Of a stretch of DNA of 15,481 nucleotides, positions 1 through 7,706 are shown in pieces. This DNA is from Rubrobacter sp. GTDB lineage: Bacteria; Actinomycetota; Rubrobacteria; Rubrobacterales; Rubrobacteraceae. The stretch lies in assembly GCA_016781775.1 (NCBI GenBank), contig JADDPR010000107.1, positions 1 to 15,481 on the forward strand, written 5' to 3'. The translations under genes were made by a program, and so were the position numbers. Position 1 is the first letter of the stretch. Each line of letters begins with the position of its first letter. Under the pieces are notes generated by a model. The model did not search any database, was not told the DNA's origin, and saw only the letters and a program-made list of their open reading frames with translations.

Positions 1-33
1 GTCTACCTGGAGAAGTCCCGCCTCGCGTCGTAG
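1..33 (+). CDS. 3' end of a gene cut by the window edge
   Basis: Reading frame 1 from the first base gives VYLEKSRLAS and then a TAG stop at 31-33. Only ten residues are visible, so no function can be assigned. The gene converges on the LacI-family regulator, whose stop codon begins only nine bases further on, so the two genes meet tail to tail with almost no spacer. It could also be a chance open frame, because ten codons is too little to test coding character. Confidence 0.35.
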   Translation, partial: VYLEKSRLAS

Positions 34-42
34 GGGGAGCAG

Positions 43-1149
43 CTAGGCGTCCGTCTTCGGCGGCGCCGTCGAGCCGCGCACCACGAGGCGAGTGGGCAGT
101 ATCTCCGTGCGAGGGGGGTCCTCGCCGCGGAGCCCGGAGACGAGCAGCCTGCCGGCTTTTAGCCCCTTCTCCATGTGGGGCTGGTGTACCGTGGTGAGCG
201 GCGGGTTTGCGCGCGCGGCCTCCGGTACGTCGTCGAAGCCGACCACGGAGAGGTCGCCGGGGACGGCGAGGCCCATCTCCTCCGCCGCCTCCGTGACCCC
301 GAAGGCGAGCAGGTCGCTCGTGGCCAGGATCGCCGTGGGCCGGTCGTCCGGGGCGAGGAGGACCCCCGCCGCCGCCTTCCCCTCCTCCAGGACGTTCTCG
401 GCGCACTCGTAGACGGGGACGCGCTCCCACGGGATGCCCGCAGGGTCCAGGGCCTCGGCGTAACCCCGGAGGCGCTGGCCGCTCGCCAGGAAGGTGGCGG
501 CCGATTGCCGGTCGGCTCCTACGAGGCCGCCCACGGGCTCCCGGGCCAGCTCGAAGGAGACCACACCGATACGCCGGTGCCCGAGGGAGACGAGGTGTTC
601 GGCCGCGGCTCGTGCGGCTCCGCGGTCGTCTATGCCGACGAGGGGCGTGCCCATGCCTTCGGGCTGGTCGACGAGCACGGTGGGCACCCGACGCTCGATC
701 ACCGCATGGACCGATGGGTCGTCTTCGGGCATCGAATAAACCACGAACCCGTCCACCGCCGCCTTGCCCACGGCCTCCACGTCCGACTCGTCCCGCAGAG
801 AGCCGGTGACGAGCAGCAACTGAAGCCCCGCCTCCTCGGCGGCCTCGGAGATCCCTCGCAAAAACAACACCGCGGCCGGATCCTCGAAGGCGTAGGAGAG
901 CCGATCCGCGTAGAGCACCCCGATCACGCCCGACCGACCGCGCCTCAAGGAGCGCGCGGTCGGATCCGGACCCGGATACCCGAGCCGCCGCGCCACCTCC
1001 AGAACCCTCTCCCTCAACCCCGACGAAAGCTGATCCGGACGGTTGTACGCGTTCGAAACCGTCGCCGGAGAAACCCCAACCTCTGCGGCGACCTCCTTCA
1101 GCGTCGCCCGCCGCCCAGGCTCTCGCCGCTGTTCGAAGTTTGCAGCCAT
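43..1149 (-). CDS. LacI-family transcriptional regulator
   Basis: This is a DNA-binding repressor or activator that senses a small ligand, usually a sugar, in the cytoplasm. The 368 residues are a typical length. The N-terminal helix-turn-helix (about residues 16-36: TLKEVAAEVGVSPATVSNAY) matches the LacI signature. The hinge region (DPTARSLRRGRSGVIGVL) follows near residue 60, and the rest is the periplasmic-binding-protein-like sensor domain, with motifs such as VDGFVVY, GHRRIGVVSF, PTAILATSDLLAFGV and LSVVGFDDVPEAARANPPLTTV. The ATG at 1149 has no good Shine-Dalgarno sequence, so the exact start is uncertain, but the helix-turn-helix needs a start close to it. The ligand cannot be read from sequence. 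The divergent MFS exporter is one possible target; the GH13 gene at 5423 makes a sugar effector conceivable, but that is inference. Confidence 0.93.
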   Translation of the reverse strand: MAANFEQRREPGRRATLKEVAAEVGVSPATVSNAYNRPDQLSSGLRERVLEVARRLGYPGPDPTARSLRRGRSGVIGVLYADRLSYAFEDPAAVLFLRGISEAAEEAGLQLLLVTGSLRDESDVEAVGKAAVDGFVVYSMPEDDPSVHAVIERRVPTVLVDQPEGMGTPLVGIDDRGAARAAAEHLVSLGHRRIGVVSFELAREPVGGLVGADRQSAATFLASGQRLRGYAEALDPAGIPWERVPVYECAENVLEEGKAAAGVLLAPDDRPTAILATSDLLAFGVTEAAEEMGLAVPGDLSVVGFDDVPEAARANPPLTTVHQPHMEKGLKAGRLLVSGLRGEDPPRTEILPTRLVVRGSTAPPKTDA

Positions 1150-1163
1150 AGGACCGGCATGCT

Positions 1164-1194
1164 ACTTTACTTAAACGGTTCAGAAAAATGTTAA
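1164..1194 (-). promoter_or_regulatory. Candidate promoter with LacI-type operator dyad upstream of the LacI gene
   Basis: The AT-rich stretch between the LacI gene and the + strand genes contains an imperfect palindrome at 1167-1186 centred on C|G at 1176/1177, with 7 of 10 base pairs symmetric. LacI-family operators are typically palindromes with a central CG, so this is a plausible site for the adjacent repressor. On the - strand, TTAACA (1194-1189) and TAAAGT (1169-1164) resemble -35 and -10 boxes, but the spacer is 19 bases, longer than ideal. The dyad lies between the two boxes, where binding would block transcription, which would fit autoregulation. Confidence 0.35.
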
Positions 1195-1207
1195 ATGGAG
1201 GATGGCG

Positions 1208-1426
1208 GTGGTTGGGTTACTGGGCTTCGATGAGCAGGCAGGTGCCGCCGCTGCCCGCGCATGGCGCCCGAAGTTGGCTACGAAAAGCTGCGCGAGCACG
1301 GTAGATGGTCTTGCGGAGGCCGGGGCGGGTTCCATCGCGGTCGTCCCCCTGCTCGGACGATCCGGAGGAGTTATCGGCGACGTCCCGGAAGATTTGCCGC
1401 CGATCGTTGGGGACCGGGGAGCGTAA
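1208..1426 (+). other. Unassigned small open frame before the DHA2 transporter
   Basis: A GGAGG sequence at 1197-1201 stands six bases before a GTG at 1208, which opens a 72-codon frame ending in TAA at 1424-1426. An ATG at 1202 in the same frame abuts the GGAGG directly, so GTG would be the better start. The product (beginning VVGLLGFDEQAGA) shows no domain I recognise, no signal peptide and no clear membrane segment. The frame stops six bases before the start of the MFS gene and is in register with it. It may be a short leader ORF, degenerate sequence, or chance. I see nothing else in 1195-1432. Confidence 0.2.
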
Positions 1427-1432
1427 GGGCGG

Positions 1433-2844
1433 ATGGGCGATCGCTCTGGGGCGCAATACGGTTGTCGGAATCTGGCGCTCGCTTTGTTGTGCGTGGCGCA
1501 GTTCGTCGACGTGCTTGATGTGAACGTCGTGATCGTGGCGCTGCCAGCTATCGGCCGGGAGTTGGGGTTCTCGCAGGGGATCTGCAGTGGGTGGTTACGG
1601 CCTACGTGCTCTTCTTCGCGGGTTTCCTTCTGCTCGCCGGGAGGATGGCGGACCTCTTCGGCAGGCGACGGATGTTCGTCTCGGGGATAGCGCTGTTCGC
1701 CTCGGCCTCGCTCGTGTGCGGCCTCGCGGGCTCGCCCGTGATGCTCGTGCTCGCGCGGGCGGCGCAGGGGCTGGGGGCGGCGATTACCGCTCCGGCGGCG
1801 CTCTCGATCATTACCGAGCTTTTCTCAGAGGGTTCGGAACGGAACCGGGCGCTGGCCGTGTGGACGGCGGTCGCCGCTGGCGGCGGAGGCGCGAGCCTGG
1901 TCCTGGGCGGTCTTCTCACGGACAGGCTTGGGTGGGAATGGGCCTTCTTCGTCAACGTGCCCATTGGTATCGCCGCCGTCGCGCTCGCCCCGATCCTCCT
2001 GCCACGAGACCCGCGGACAGTGGCCTCCCGCCGTCTGGACGCGCCCGGCGCGATCGTGGCGACCGGGGGGCTCGTGCTCCTGGTCTACGGCCTCACGAGG
2101 ATCGAGGAGGATAGCCTGGACTCGCCCCTGACCCTGGGGGCGCTCGGCCTCGCCCTCGCCCTGGTCCCGATATTCCTCCTCATCGAGCGCGGGGTCGCCG
2201 ATCCGCTCGTCCCCTTGAGGACCTTCCGCTCGCGGAACTTGGTCGGTGCAAACCTCATCGCCTTCGTCAACACGGCGACGAGCAGCTCTACGGGCGTGTT
2301 GCTCGCCCTCTATCTTCAGGGGGTGCTCGGCCGGTCTTCAACCTTTACCGGACTGGTCTTTCTGCCGTTAAGCGTGGCCGTCATCTTCGGCTCCTTCGCC
2401 GGCTCCTGGATTATCGGCAGGACGGGCGCGAGGTTCGCCGCTGCGTCGGGCCTTCTCGTCGTGGCCCTCTCGGCCCTAGTAACTTCGAGGATCTCGGTTG
2501 TGGGAGGTGTCGGGTACGTGGTGGCGGGTTCGGTCCTCGGGGGCCTCGGACTCGGGTGCGCCGCGGTCGCCGCGACGGGGATAGGGACCTCGGCCGCGGG
2601 AAGCAAGGAGCAGGGGCTCGCCTCGGGGCTCCTGAACAGCGCGGCGCAGATCGGCACGGCCCTCGGCGTGGCGGCGCTCGTCACGGTCGCCGCTGCCCGC
2701 ACCGGCACGCTTTTGGACGGGGGAGCCGCGATGGCGGAGGCGGCCGTCGAGGGTTACAGGTTGGCCTTCTTCGTTTCGGTGGGGCTGGCCATCGTGGGTT
2801 CCCTTATCGCTATCTTCGTGGTTCGCGAGAAGGAAGCGCTCTAG
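1433..2844 (+). pseudogene. DHA2-type (EmrB/QacA-like) MFS exporter, interrupted by a one-base frameshift
   Basis: Drug:proton antiporters of this family have 14 membrane helices and export drugs or metabolites. The first part (1433 to about 1579) encodes MGDRSGAQYGCRNLALALLC, then the TM1 motif FVDVLDVNVVIVALPAIG. At the four-G run 1576-1579 the frame moves by -1 and continues as DLQWVVTAYVLFFAGFLLLA, followed by motif A (GRMADLFGRRRMF), the motif-C-like helices, and the C-terminal helices ending FVVREKEAL. With one G restored the protein would be 470 residues, normal for the family. The downstream frame alone could start at GTG 1591, but would lack TM1, so it is unlikely to work. A weak ribosome site (AAGGG) precedes ATG 1433. 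The stop is one base before the next MFS gene, suggesting co-transcription. Whether the lesion is real or a consensus error cannot be decided from the sequence. Confidence 0.8.
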
Positions 2845-2845
2845 G

Positions 2846-4033
2846 GTGAAGGGGTTGTTTTCGGGCGAAGGGGAGCGACCGCTGCGGGCGGCGCGGCTCG
2901 CGGTGCTCGCGGTCTTTTTTCTGAACGGCTTCGGCTTCGCGAGCTTCGTCGTCAGGATACCGGCGGTTCAGGAGAGGCTCGCCTTGGGCGAGGGACTCCT
3001 CGGGCTGGCGCTCCTCGGGGTCTCCCTGGGATCTTTGCCCTCCATGCCCCTGACGGGCTGGCTCGTCTCGCGCTTCGGGAGCAGACCCGTCGTTGGGATC
3101 TCCGCGCTCCTCTTCCCCCTCGCGCTGTCGGTCGCGGCGCTCGCACCCGGTCTACCAACCCTCGTTTCGGCCCTCGTCCTCGTCGGAGCGTCGGCTGGCC
3201 TCCTGGACGTCTCGATGAACGCGCACGCCTCGACCGTCGAGAAGGGGTACGAACGGAGGATCATGTCCTCCTTCCACGCCGCCTTCAGCTTCGGGGGGCT
3301 CGCCGGGGCGGCGAGCGGCGGCCTCGTCGCCTCCGCGGGAATAGGCGTAGCGCTGCACGTCCTCGGCGTCGCGGCGCTCTCGGCGGTCGCTGCCGCCCTC
3401 GTCTACGGCTCGCTCCTGCCGGCGGGCGCGGACAGGGGAGAGGCCGGGGCCCCGGCGTTCGCCCGACCGACGCGGGCGCTCGTGGGGCTCGGCGTCATCT
3501 CCTTCTGCGTGCTGCTCGGAGAGGGGGCGATGGCCGACTGGAGCGCGGTGTACCTCAGCAACGACCTCCGAACCGGCCCCGGGTTCGCCGCCGCGGGGTA
3601 CGCGGCGTTCTCGCTGACGATGGCCACGGGACGCCTCTTCGGGGACCGCCTCGCCGATGCCCTGGGGCCCGCGACGCTGGTGCGCCTCGGAGGCACGATC
3701 GCCGCCGCCGGGCTCGCCTTCGGTCTGCTCGTCGCGACCCCCGCCGCCGCGCTCCTCGGGTTCGCCGGCGTGGGGCTGGGATTGTCCGTGATCTTCCCGA
3801 CGGCCCTCGGCGCCGCGGGGCGCGCGGAGGGCGGCACCGGCCCCGCCATCGCCGCCGTCTCGACCGCCGGGTACTTCGGTTTCCTCGTCGGGCCGCCGAC
3901 CATCGGGTTTCTCGCCGAGGCCACGAGGCTCGGCGTCGCCCTCTTCCTCGTCGTCGTCCTGAGCGTGGCGGTCGCGGTGCTCGCCGGCGCGGTCGGGCGC
4001 GGGGCGGGGCGCAAGAAGGGGGCCTCCCGATGA
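2846..4033 (+). CDS. MFS transporter, YbjJ-like
   Basis: This is a major facilitator superfamily inner-membrane transporter of 395 residues with about 12 hydrophobic segments. TM1 is preceded by RAARLAVLAVFFLNGFGFAS and followed by VVRIPAVQERLALGEGLLG, a loop pattern typical of the YbjJ branch. The loop GWLVSRFGSRPVVGIS corresponds to motif A, and the second half opens with GEGAMADWSAVYL, also typical of this branch. The substrate is unknown. The GTG start is one base after the stop of the preceding exporter, with AAGGAAG about ten bases upstream, so the two are probably translated from one mRNA. It also overlaps the next small gene by ATGA. A start a few codons downstream is possible, since the first 10-12 residues are not conserved-looking. 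Being intact while its neighbour is frameshifted suggests independent function. Confidence 0.88.
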   Translation: MKGLFSGEGERPLRAARLAVLAVFFLNGFGFASFVVRIPAVQERLALGEGLLGLALLGVSLGSLPSMPLTGWLVSRFGSRPVVGISALLFPLALSVAALAPGLPTLVSALVLVGASAGLLDVSMNAHASTVEKGYERRIMSSFHAAFSFGGLAGAASGGLVASAGIGVALHVLGVAALSAVAAALVYGSLLPAGADRGEAGAPAFARPTRALVGLGVISFCVLLGEGAMADWSAVYLSNDLRTGPGFAAAGYAAFSLTMATGRLFGDRLADALGPATLVRLGGTIAAAGLAFGLLVATPAAALLGFAGVGLGLSVIFPTALGAAGRAEGGTGPAIAAVSTAGYFGFLVGPPTIGFLAEATRLGVALFLVVVLSVAVAVLAGAVGRGAGRKKGASR

Positions 4034-4227
4034 CGGTGGACCCTGGGATGCTCGCGCAGGTCTTCGTGGTGGCGGTTCTGGCCTGGATCGGGCACGCGCT
4101 CCTCAAGGCGTCCCGGGACCCGAAGACGCCGCGCGGGGACGCGGTGCTGCTCGACCTGGGGCTCGGGTTGGGTGCGGTGGCGATCCTGGTGCTGGCGCTT
4201 GTAGCGTCGATGAAGATGCTCTCGTAA
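4030..4227 (+). CDS. Small two-helix membrane protein, function unknown
   Basis: The 65-residue product has two hydrophobic segments (about residues 7-25 and 42-63), separated by a charged loop with KASRDPKTPRGD, so it is probably a hairpin membrane protein. I do not recognise a family. Its ATG overlaps the TGA of the MFS transporter (ATGA), a classic translational-coupling arrangement, which argues that it is expressed and perhaps works with that transporter. No cysteine or catalytic motif is visible. It could be a small accessory subunit or an unrelated membrane peptide. Confidence 0.65.
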   Translation: MTVDPGMLAQVFVVAVLAWIGHALLKASRDPKTPRGDAVLLDLGLGLGAVAILVLALVASMKMLS

Positions 4228-4329
4228 GAGCCCCAACCGTCTCCGCAGGCCGCGGGTCGCGCGTGCATGCTGCGGTGGCTGCGTTATCTTCTACCGGTCG
4301 GCATCGTATACGGAGACGGAGGTAAGGAT

Positions 4330-5340
4330 ATGAGGGCCTGGGAGATAAGGGGAGACCTCGGTATAGCCAATCTCGCGATCGCTGAGAAGCCGGAGCCCGA
4401 GCCGGGGCCCGGGGAGGTCGTCGTCGAGGTGCGTGCCTGCTCCCTCAACTACCGGGATCTCCAGGTGGTGCGGGGACAGTACGGATCGAACACGCGGCTG
4501 CCCCTGGTACCGTTCTCCGACGGGGCAGGCGAGGTCGTCGCCGTCGGGGAGGGCGTCGCGCGTTTCGCCCAGGGGGACCGGGTCTCGGGCATCTTCATGC
4601 AGGGTTGGATCTCCGGCGAGATCACCCCCGCCGCCGCGGCCACCGCTCTGGGCGGGGCGATAGACGGGATGCTCTCCGAGAAGGTAGTCCTCTCCGAGGA
4701 GGGGCTCGTGCGCATCCCGGAGCACCTCTCCTTCGAGGAGGCCTCGACGCTCCCATGCGCGGCCGTCACCGCATGGAACGGCCTCGTCGAGAAGGGCGGC
4801 CTCAAGGCGGGCGAGACGGTGCTCGTTCAGGGGACCGGAGGCGTCTCGCTCTTCGCCCTTCAGTTCGCGAAGATGTTCGGGGCGCGGGCGATCGCGACCT
4901 CGAGCAGCGACGAGAAGCTGGAGCGGGCCCTCACCTTGGGCGCCTCCGACGGCATCAATTATAAAAAGAATCCTGGGTGGGACGAGCGTGCGCTGGAGCT
5001 CACCGGAGGCCGCGGCGTGGACCACGTCGTCGAGGTCGGCGGCCCCGACACCCTCAACGGTTCGCTCTCCGCCGTGCGGATGGGTGGCGGGATCTACATG
5101 ATAGGAGTCCTCACCGGCATCAGCGGCGAGGTGAACACCGCCCTCATACTCCGCAAGAGCGTCCGGGTGCAGGGCATCTACGTCGGCTCCCGGGCGATGT
5201 TCGAGGCCATGAACCGCGCCATTTCCCTGAACGAGCTGAGGCCCGTCATCGACCGTGCCTTCTCCTTCGAGGAGGTCCCGGACGCCCTGCGCCACATGGA
5301 GAGCGGCGCCCACTTCGGCAAGATCGTCGTCCGCTTCTAG
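4330..5340 (+). CDS. Zinc-independent MDR-family NAD(P)-dependent oxidoreductase
   Basis: This is a medium-chain dehydrogenase/reductase, about 336 residues with the usual two-domain layout: an N-terminal GroES-like catalytic domain (about 1-120) and a Rossmann domain (about 125-270), then return to the catalytic fold. The nucleotide-binding motif is VLVQGTGGVS at 164-173. Where zinc alcohol dehydrogenases have the catalytic cysteine motif, this protein has N40-Y-R-D43 (SLNYRDL), the signature of zinc-free members such as quinone or enoyl reductases, so it probably reduces a C=C or quinone substrate with NADPH; the substrate is not readable. The start was chosen at ATG 4330 because GGAGG (4318-4322) stands seven bases upstream. 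An in-frame ATG at 4267 lacks such a site. It is 102 bases after the small membrane protein and may have its own promoter, although I could not identify one. Confidence 0.88.
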   Translation: MRAWEIRGDLGIANLAIAEKPEPEPGPGEVVVEVRACSLNYRDLQVVRGQYGSNTRLPLVPFSDGAGEVVAVGEGVARFAQGDRVSGIFMQGWISGEITPAAAATALGGAIDGMLSEKVVLSEEGLVRIPEHLSFEEASTLPCAAVTAWNGLVEKGGLKAGETVLVQGTGGVSLFALQFAKMFGARAIATSSSDEKLERALTLGASDGINYKKNPGWDERALELTGGRGVDHVVEVGGPDTLNGSLSAVRMGGGIYMIGVLTGISGEVNTALILRKSVRVQGIYVGSRAMFEAMNRAISLNELRPVIDRAFSFEEVPDALRHMESGAHFGKIVVRF

Positions 5341-5422
5341 AACTCAGCTGGGTTGGGCAAAGCACGAGGGGGAGAAGGACCTCATCCTTTACCGTAGACC
5401 GTGGGAGGAGGGTGACCGGACG

Positions 5423-7030
5423 ATGGGGGAGAGCCGTTGGTGGGAGCGCGGGGTCGTCTACCACGTCTACCCGCGCTCGTTTAAGGACTCCTCCGGCGAC
5501 GGCGTCGGGGACCTGCGGGGTATCACCGAGGGGCTAGGGTATCTCTCGTGGCTGGGGGTGGACGCCGTCTGGATCTCGCCGTTCTACCCCTCCCCCATGA
5601 AGGACTTCGGCTACGACGTCTCGGATCACGAGGACGTCCACCCGACCTTTGGGACCCTGGAAGACTTCGACGCCCTCGTCGCCGAGGCCCACCGCCTCGG
5701 CCTCAAGGTCATCCTCGACTACGTCCCGAACCACACCTCCGACCGGCACCCCTGGTTCGAGGAGTCGCGCTCGTCGAGGCAGAGCCCCAGGCGCGACTGG
5801 TACCTCTGGCGCGACCCCGACCCGAGGACCGGCGGCCCCCCGAACAACTGGCTCGCCAGCTTCGGCGGCCCGGCCTGGACCTATGACGAGGGGACGGGCC
5901 AGTACTACTACCACGCTTACCTCCCCGAGCAGCCCGACCTGAACTGGCGCAACCGGGAGGTCCGGGAGGCCATGCTCGGCGTCCTGCGCTTCTGGTTGGA
6001 TCGCGGCGCGGACGGCTTCCGGGTCGACGCCCTCCGCCAGCTCCTGAAGGACGACCGCTTCCGGGACAACCCGCCCAACCCTTCCTACCGAACCGAAGGC
6101 TCGCCCTACGACGCCCTCCTGCCGGCCTACTCCACCGACCGGCCCGAGGTACACGAGGCCATACGACGGATGCGCGGGGTCCTCGACGGGTACGGCGAGA
6201 GGCTCCTCATCGGGGAGCTGTATCTGCCCATCGACCGGCTCGTGGCCTATTACGGAGAGGGTGGCACCGGCGTCCACCTGCCGACGAACATGCACCTCAT
6301 CCCAATCCCCTGGAACGCCCGCGAGATAGCCTCCCTCATCGAGCGCTACGAGGCCGCCCTCCCCGAAGGCGCCTGGCCGAACTGGGTCCTCGGCAACCAC
6401 GACCGCTCGCGCATCGCCAGCCGCGTCGGGGCGGCGCAGGCCCGGGTGGCCGCGATGCTCCTGCTCACGCTGCGCGGCACCCCCACGATCTACTACGGAG
6501 ACGAGGTAGGGATGCACGACGTTCCCATCCCCCCGACCAAAATACGGGACCCCTGGGAGAAGAACGTCCCCGGCCGGGGCCTCGGCCGAGACCCCGAGCG
6601 CACCCCCATGCAGTGGAGCCCGGAGACGAACGCAGGCTTCTGCCCCGCGGACGCGGAGCCCTGGCTCCCCATCGCCGAAGACCACGACCGGAACAACGTC
6701 TCCACCGAGCGCGACGACCCCGCCTCCATCCTGACCCTCCACCGTCGCCTCCTCGCCCTCCGCCGTGCAACACCCGCCCTCTCTACGGGCTCGTACGCTC
6801 CGGTCCCCGCCACCGGCGACGGGCTCGCCTACCTCCGCGAAGGAGACGGCCGCCGCTACCTCGTCGCCCTCAACCTCGGCCGCGACCCGCACGAGCTCGC
6901 CCCCGACGCCGGGTCCCCGTGGCGCGGACGCATCGTGCTCTCAACCCATCCGGACCGCGAAGGGGAGATCCTGGACGGCAAAGCAGGCCTCCGCCCCGAC
7001 GAAGGCCTGATTATCGAACTTCACCCCTAA
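5423..7030 (+). CDS. GH13 family alpha-glucosidase / oligo-1,6-glucosidase
   Basis: This retaining glycoside hydrolase cleaves alpha-1,4 or alpha-1,6 glucosidic bonds of small maltooligosaccharides. No signal peptide is visible, so it is cytoplasmic. The 535 residues are typical. The four GH13 regions are intact: DYVPNHTS (99-106), GFRVDALRQ with nucleophile D202, IGELYLP with acid/base E265, and VLGNHDRSR with transition-state D327. The N-terminus RGVVYHVYPRSFKDSSGDGV and WISPFYPSPMKDFGYDVSDH match the oligo-1,6-glucosidase/alpha-glucosidase group rather than alpha-amylases. Subfamily 30-like is my best guess; alpha-1,4 or alpha-1,6 preference cannot be settled here. The start is ATG 5423 with GGAGGAG at 5404-5410; the frame is open further upstream but that part overlaps the previous gene and looks noncoding. 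It lies 82 bases after the oxidoreductase with no clear terminator between. Confidence 0.93.
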   Translation: MGESRWWERGVVYHVYPRSFKDSSGDGVGDLRGITEGLGYLSWLGVDAVWISPFYPSPMKDFGYDVSDHEDVHPTFGTLEDFDALVAEAHRLGLKVILDYVPNHTSDRHPWFEESRSSRQSPRRDWYLWRDPDPRTGGPPNNWLASFGGPAWTYDEGTGQYYYHAYLPEQPDLNWRNREVREAMLGVLRFWLDRGADGFRVDALRQLLKDDRFRDNPPNPSYRTEGSPYDALLPAYSTDRPEVHEAIRRMRGVLDGYGERLLIGELYLPIDRLVAYYGEGGTGVHLPTNMHLIPIPWNAREIASLIERYEAALPEGAWPNWVLGNHDRSRIASRVGAAQARVAAMLLLTLRGTPTIYYGDEVGMHDVPIPPTKIRDPWEKNVPGRGLGRDPERTPMQWSPETNAGFCPADAEPWLPIAEDHDRNNVSTERDDPASILTLHRRLLALRRATPALSTGSYAPVPATGDGLAYLREGDGRRYLVALNLGRDPHELAPDAGSPWRGRIVLSTHPDREGEILDGKAGLRPDEGLIIELHP

Positions 7031-7294
7031 CCCTCGATCACGCGTACAACCTCCACGGAGCATGAGTCGGCAAGTCCCCCACAACCACAACCCATGGCCC
7101 TCCTCAGCGCCAGGCACCCCACGAGTCGGGGCCGAGAAAATGCCCCAAAATAGCCCTTTTTGGTTTAGCCTCTACTGCAGGTTGAGGTGAACCTTGGCGG
7201 AAGTCATGGGTAGAGCAAGGTTGACGTTGTAGCGCAAGCCTGGATGTGCGAACTTCTCCCTCGGCCGCTGCTGAAGATACCAAGGGGGGAACAC
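7031..7294. other. Intergenic spacer after the alpha-glucosidase
   Basis: This 264-base spacer has no convincing gene. It holds a weak AT-type stem, CCAAAA at 7145-7150 pairing with TTTTGG at 7158-7163 around a seven-base loop, which might end transcription of the GH13 gene but is not a classical terminator. A TTGACG at 7221-7226 resembles a -35 box for the small downstream gene, but I see no matching -10 box at normal spacing. Confidence 0.35.
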
Positions 7295-7537
7295 ATGCAG
7301 CCTGGTTCGGATTTCGACCGTTTCGAGGATAGCTTCATCGAGTTTTCGGAGCGCATAGTGCTGGAGTGCGACTGTGGGGAGAAGATCGTCCTGCTCGGCA
7401 TGGAGGACGACTGGAGCGACAGGGAAGACGCCTTCGAGTGCGAGTGCGGCAGGAAGGTCACCCTCACCGACCGCGCCGACGACGAGGTCGCGAGCGTGAG
7501 GCGCCTGCTCCGCCGCGACAGGGCCAACACCGCCTGA
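7295..7537 (+). CDS. Small acidic protein with paired CxC motifs, function unknown
   Basis: The 80-residue product contains C25-D-C27-G and C49-E-C51-G, each followed by a basic residue and a short beta-like stretch (ECDCGEKIVLL and ECECGRKVTLT). Four cysteines in two CxCG knuckles about 22 residues apart suggest a zinc ribbon or similar metal-binding fold. The N-terminus and linker are rich in Asp and Glu, and the C-terminus is basic (VRRLLRRDRA). The start was chosen at ATG 7295 because AAGGGGGG lies just upstream; the frame is open further 5' from 7244 but without such a site. It stands alone between the GH13 gene and the convergent surface-protein locus, so context says little. A regulatory or adaptor role is speculation. 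Confidence 0.72.
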   Translation: MQPGSDFDRFEDSFIEFSERIVLECDCGEKIVLLGMEDDWSDREDAFECECGRKVTLTDRADDEVASVRRLLRRDRANTA

Positions 7538-7636
7538 ACGACAGCCCGTCTTCGTTCTCTTTCACGGGATCCGAGCTCTCGACTCCCATCGGTGCGCGAA
7601 GGCCGGTCGAGAACGGCTCGGGCAGATCCATGGCAT

Positions 7637-7676
7637 AACGAGGAGGCCTTACCAAACTAGGTAGGGCCTCCTCGTT
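7637..7676. terminator. 17-bp hairpin between convergent genes
   Basis: The arm 7637-7653 (AACGAGGAGGCCTTACC) pairs with 7660-7676 over 17 positions with a single G-T wobble, around the six-base loop AAACTA. It lies between the end of the + strand CxC protein and the end of the - strand surface-protein locus, a place where a bidirectional terminator is expected. There is no T-run on either side, so it would be a terminator without a U-tract, or an RNA-stabilising hairpin. Confidence 0.7.
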
Positions 7677-7706
7677 GCTTCCGAATCTAGCCAGGGTACG
7701 TGATTA

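Noticed and set aside
175..1194. Long open frame on + opposite the LacI gene
   Set aside because: It runs antisense to a clear LacI-family protein; long open frames are common opposite GC-rich genes, and its translation has no domain.
1576..1582. Programmed -1 frameshift in the exporter
   Set aside because: The site (CAGGGGATC) is not a classical slippery heptamer, and MFS exporters are not known to use recoding, so a simple one-base loss is likelier.
4291..5313. Long - strand frame opposite the oxidoreductase
   Set aside because: Antisense to an intact MDR enzyme with its own ribosome site; the product is low-complexity and unrecognisable.
5374..5390. Small hairpin AAGGA/TCCTT between oxidoreductase and GH13 gene
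   Set aside because: Five base pairs only, with no T-run; too weak to call a terminator.
5534..6892. 452-codon - strand frame opposite the GH13 gene
   Set aside because: Antisense to all four GH13 catalytic motifs; its length comes from GC-rich codon use, not from a real gene.
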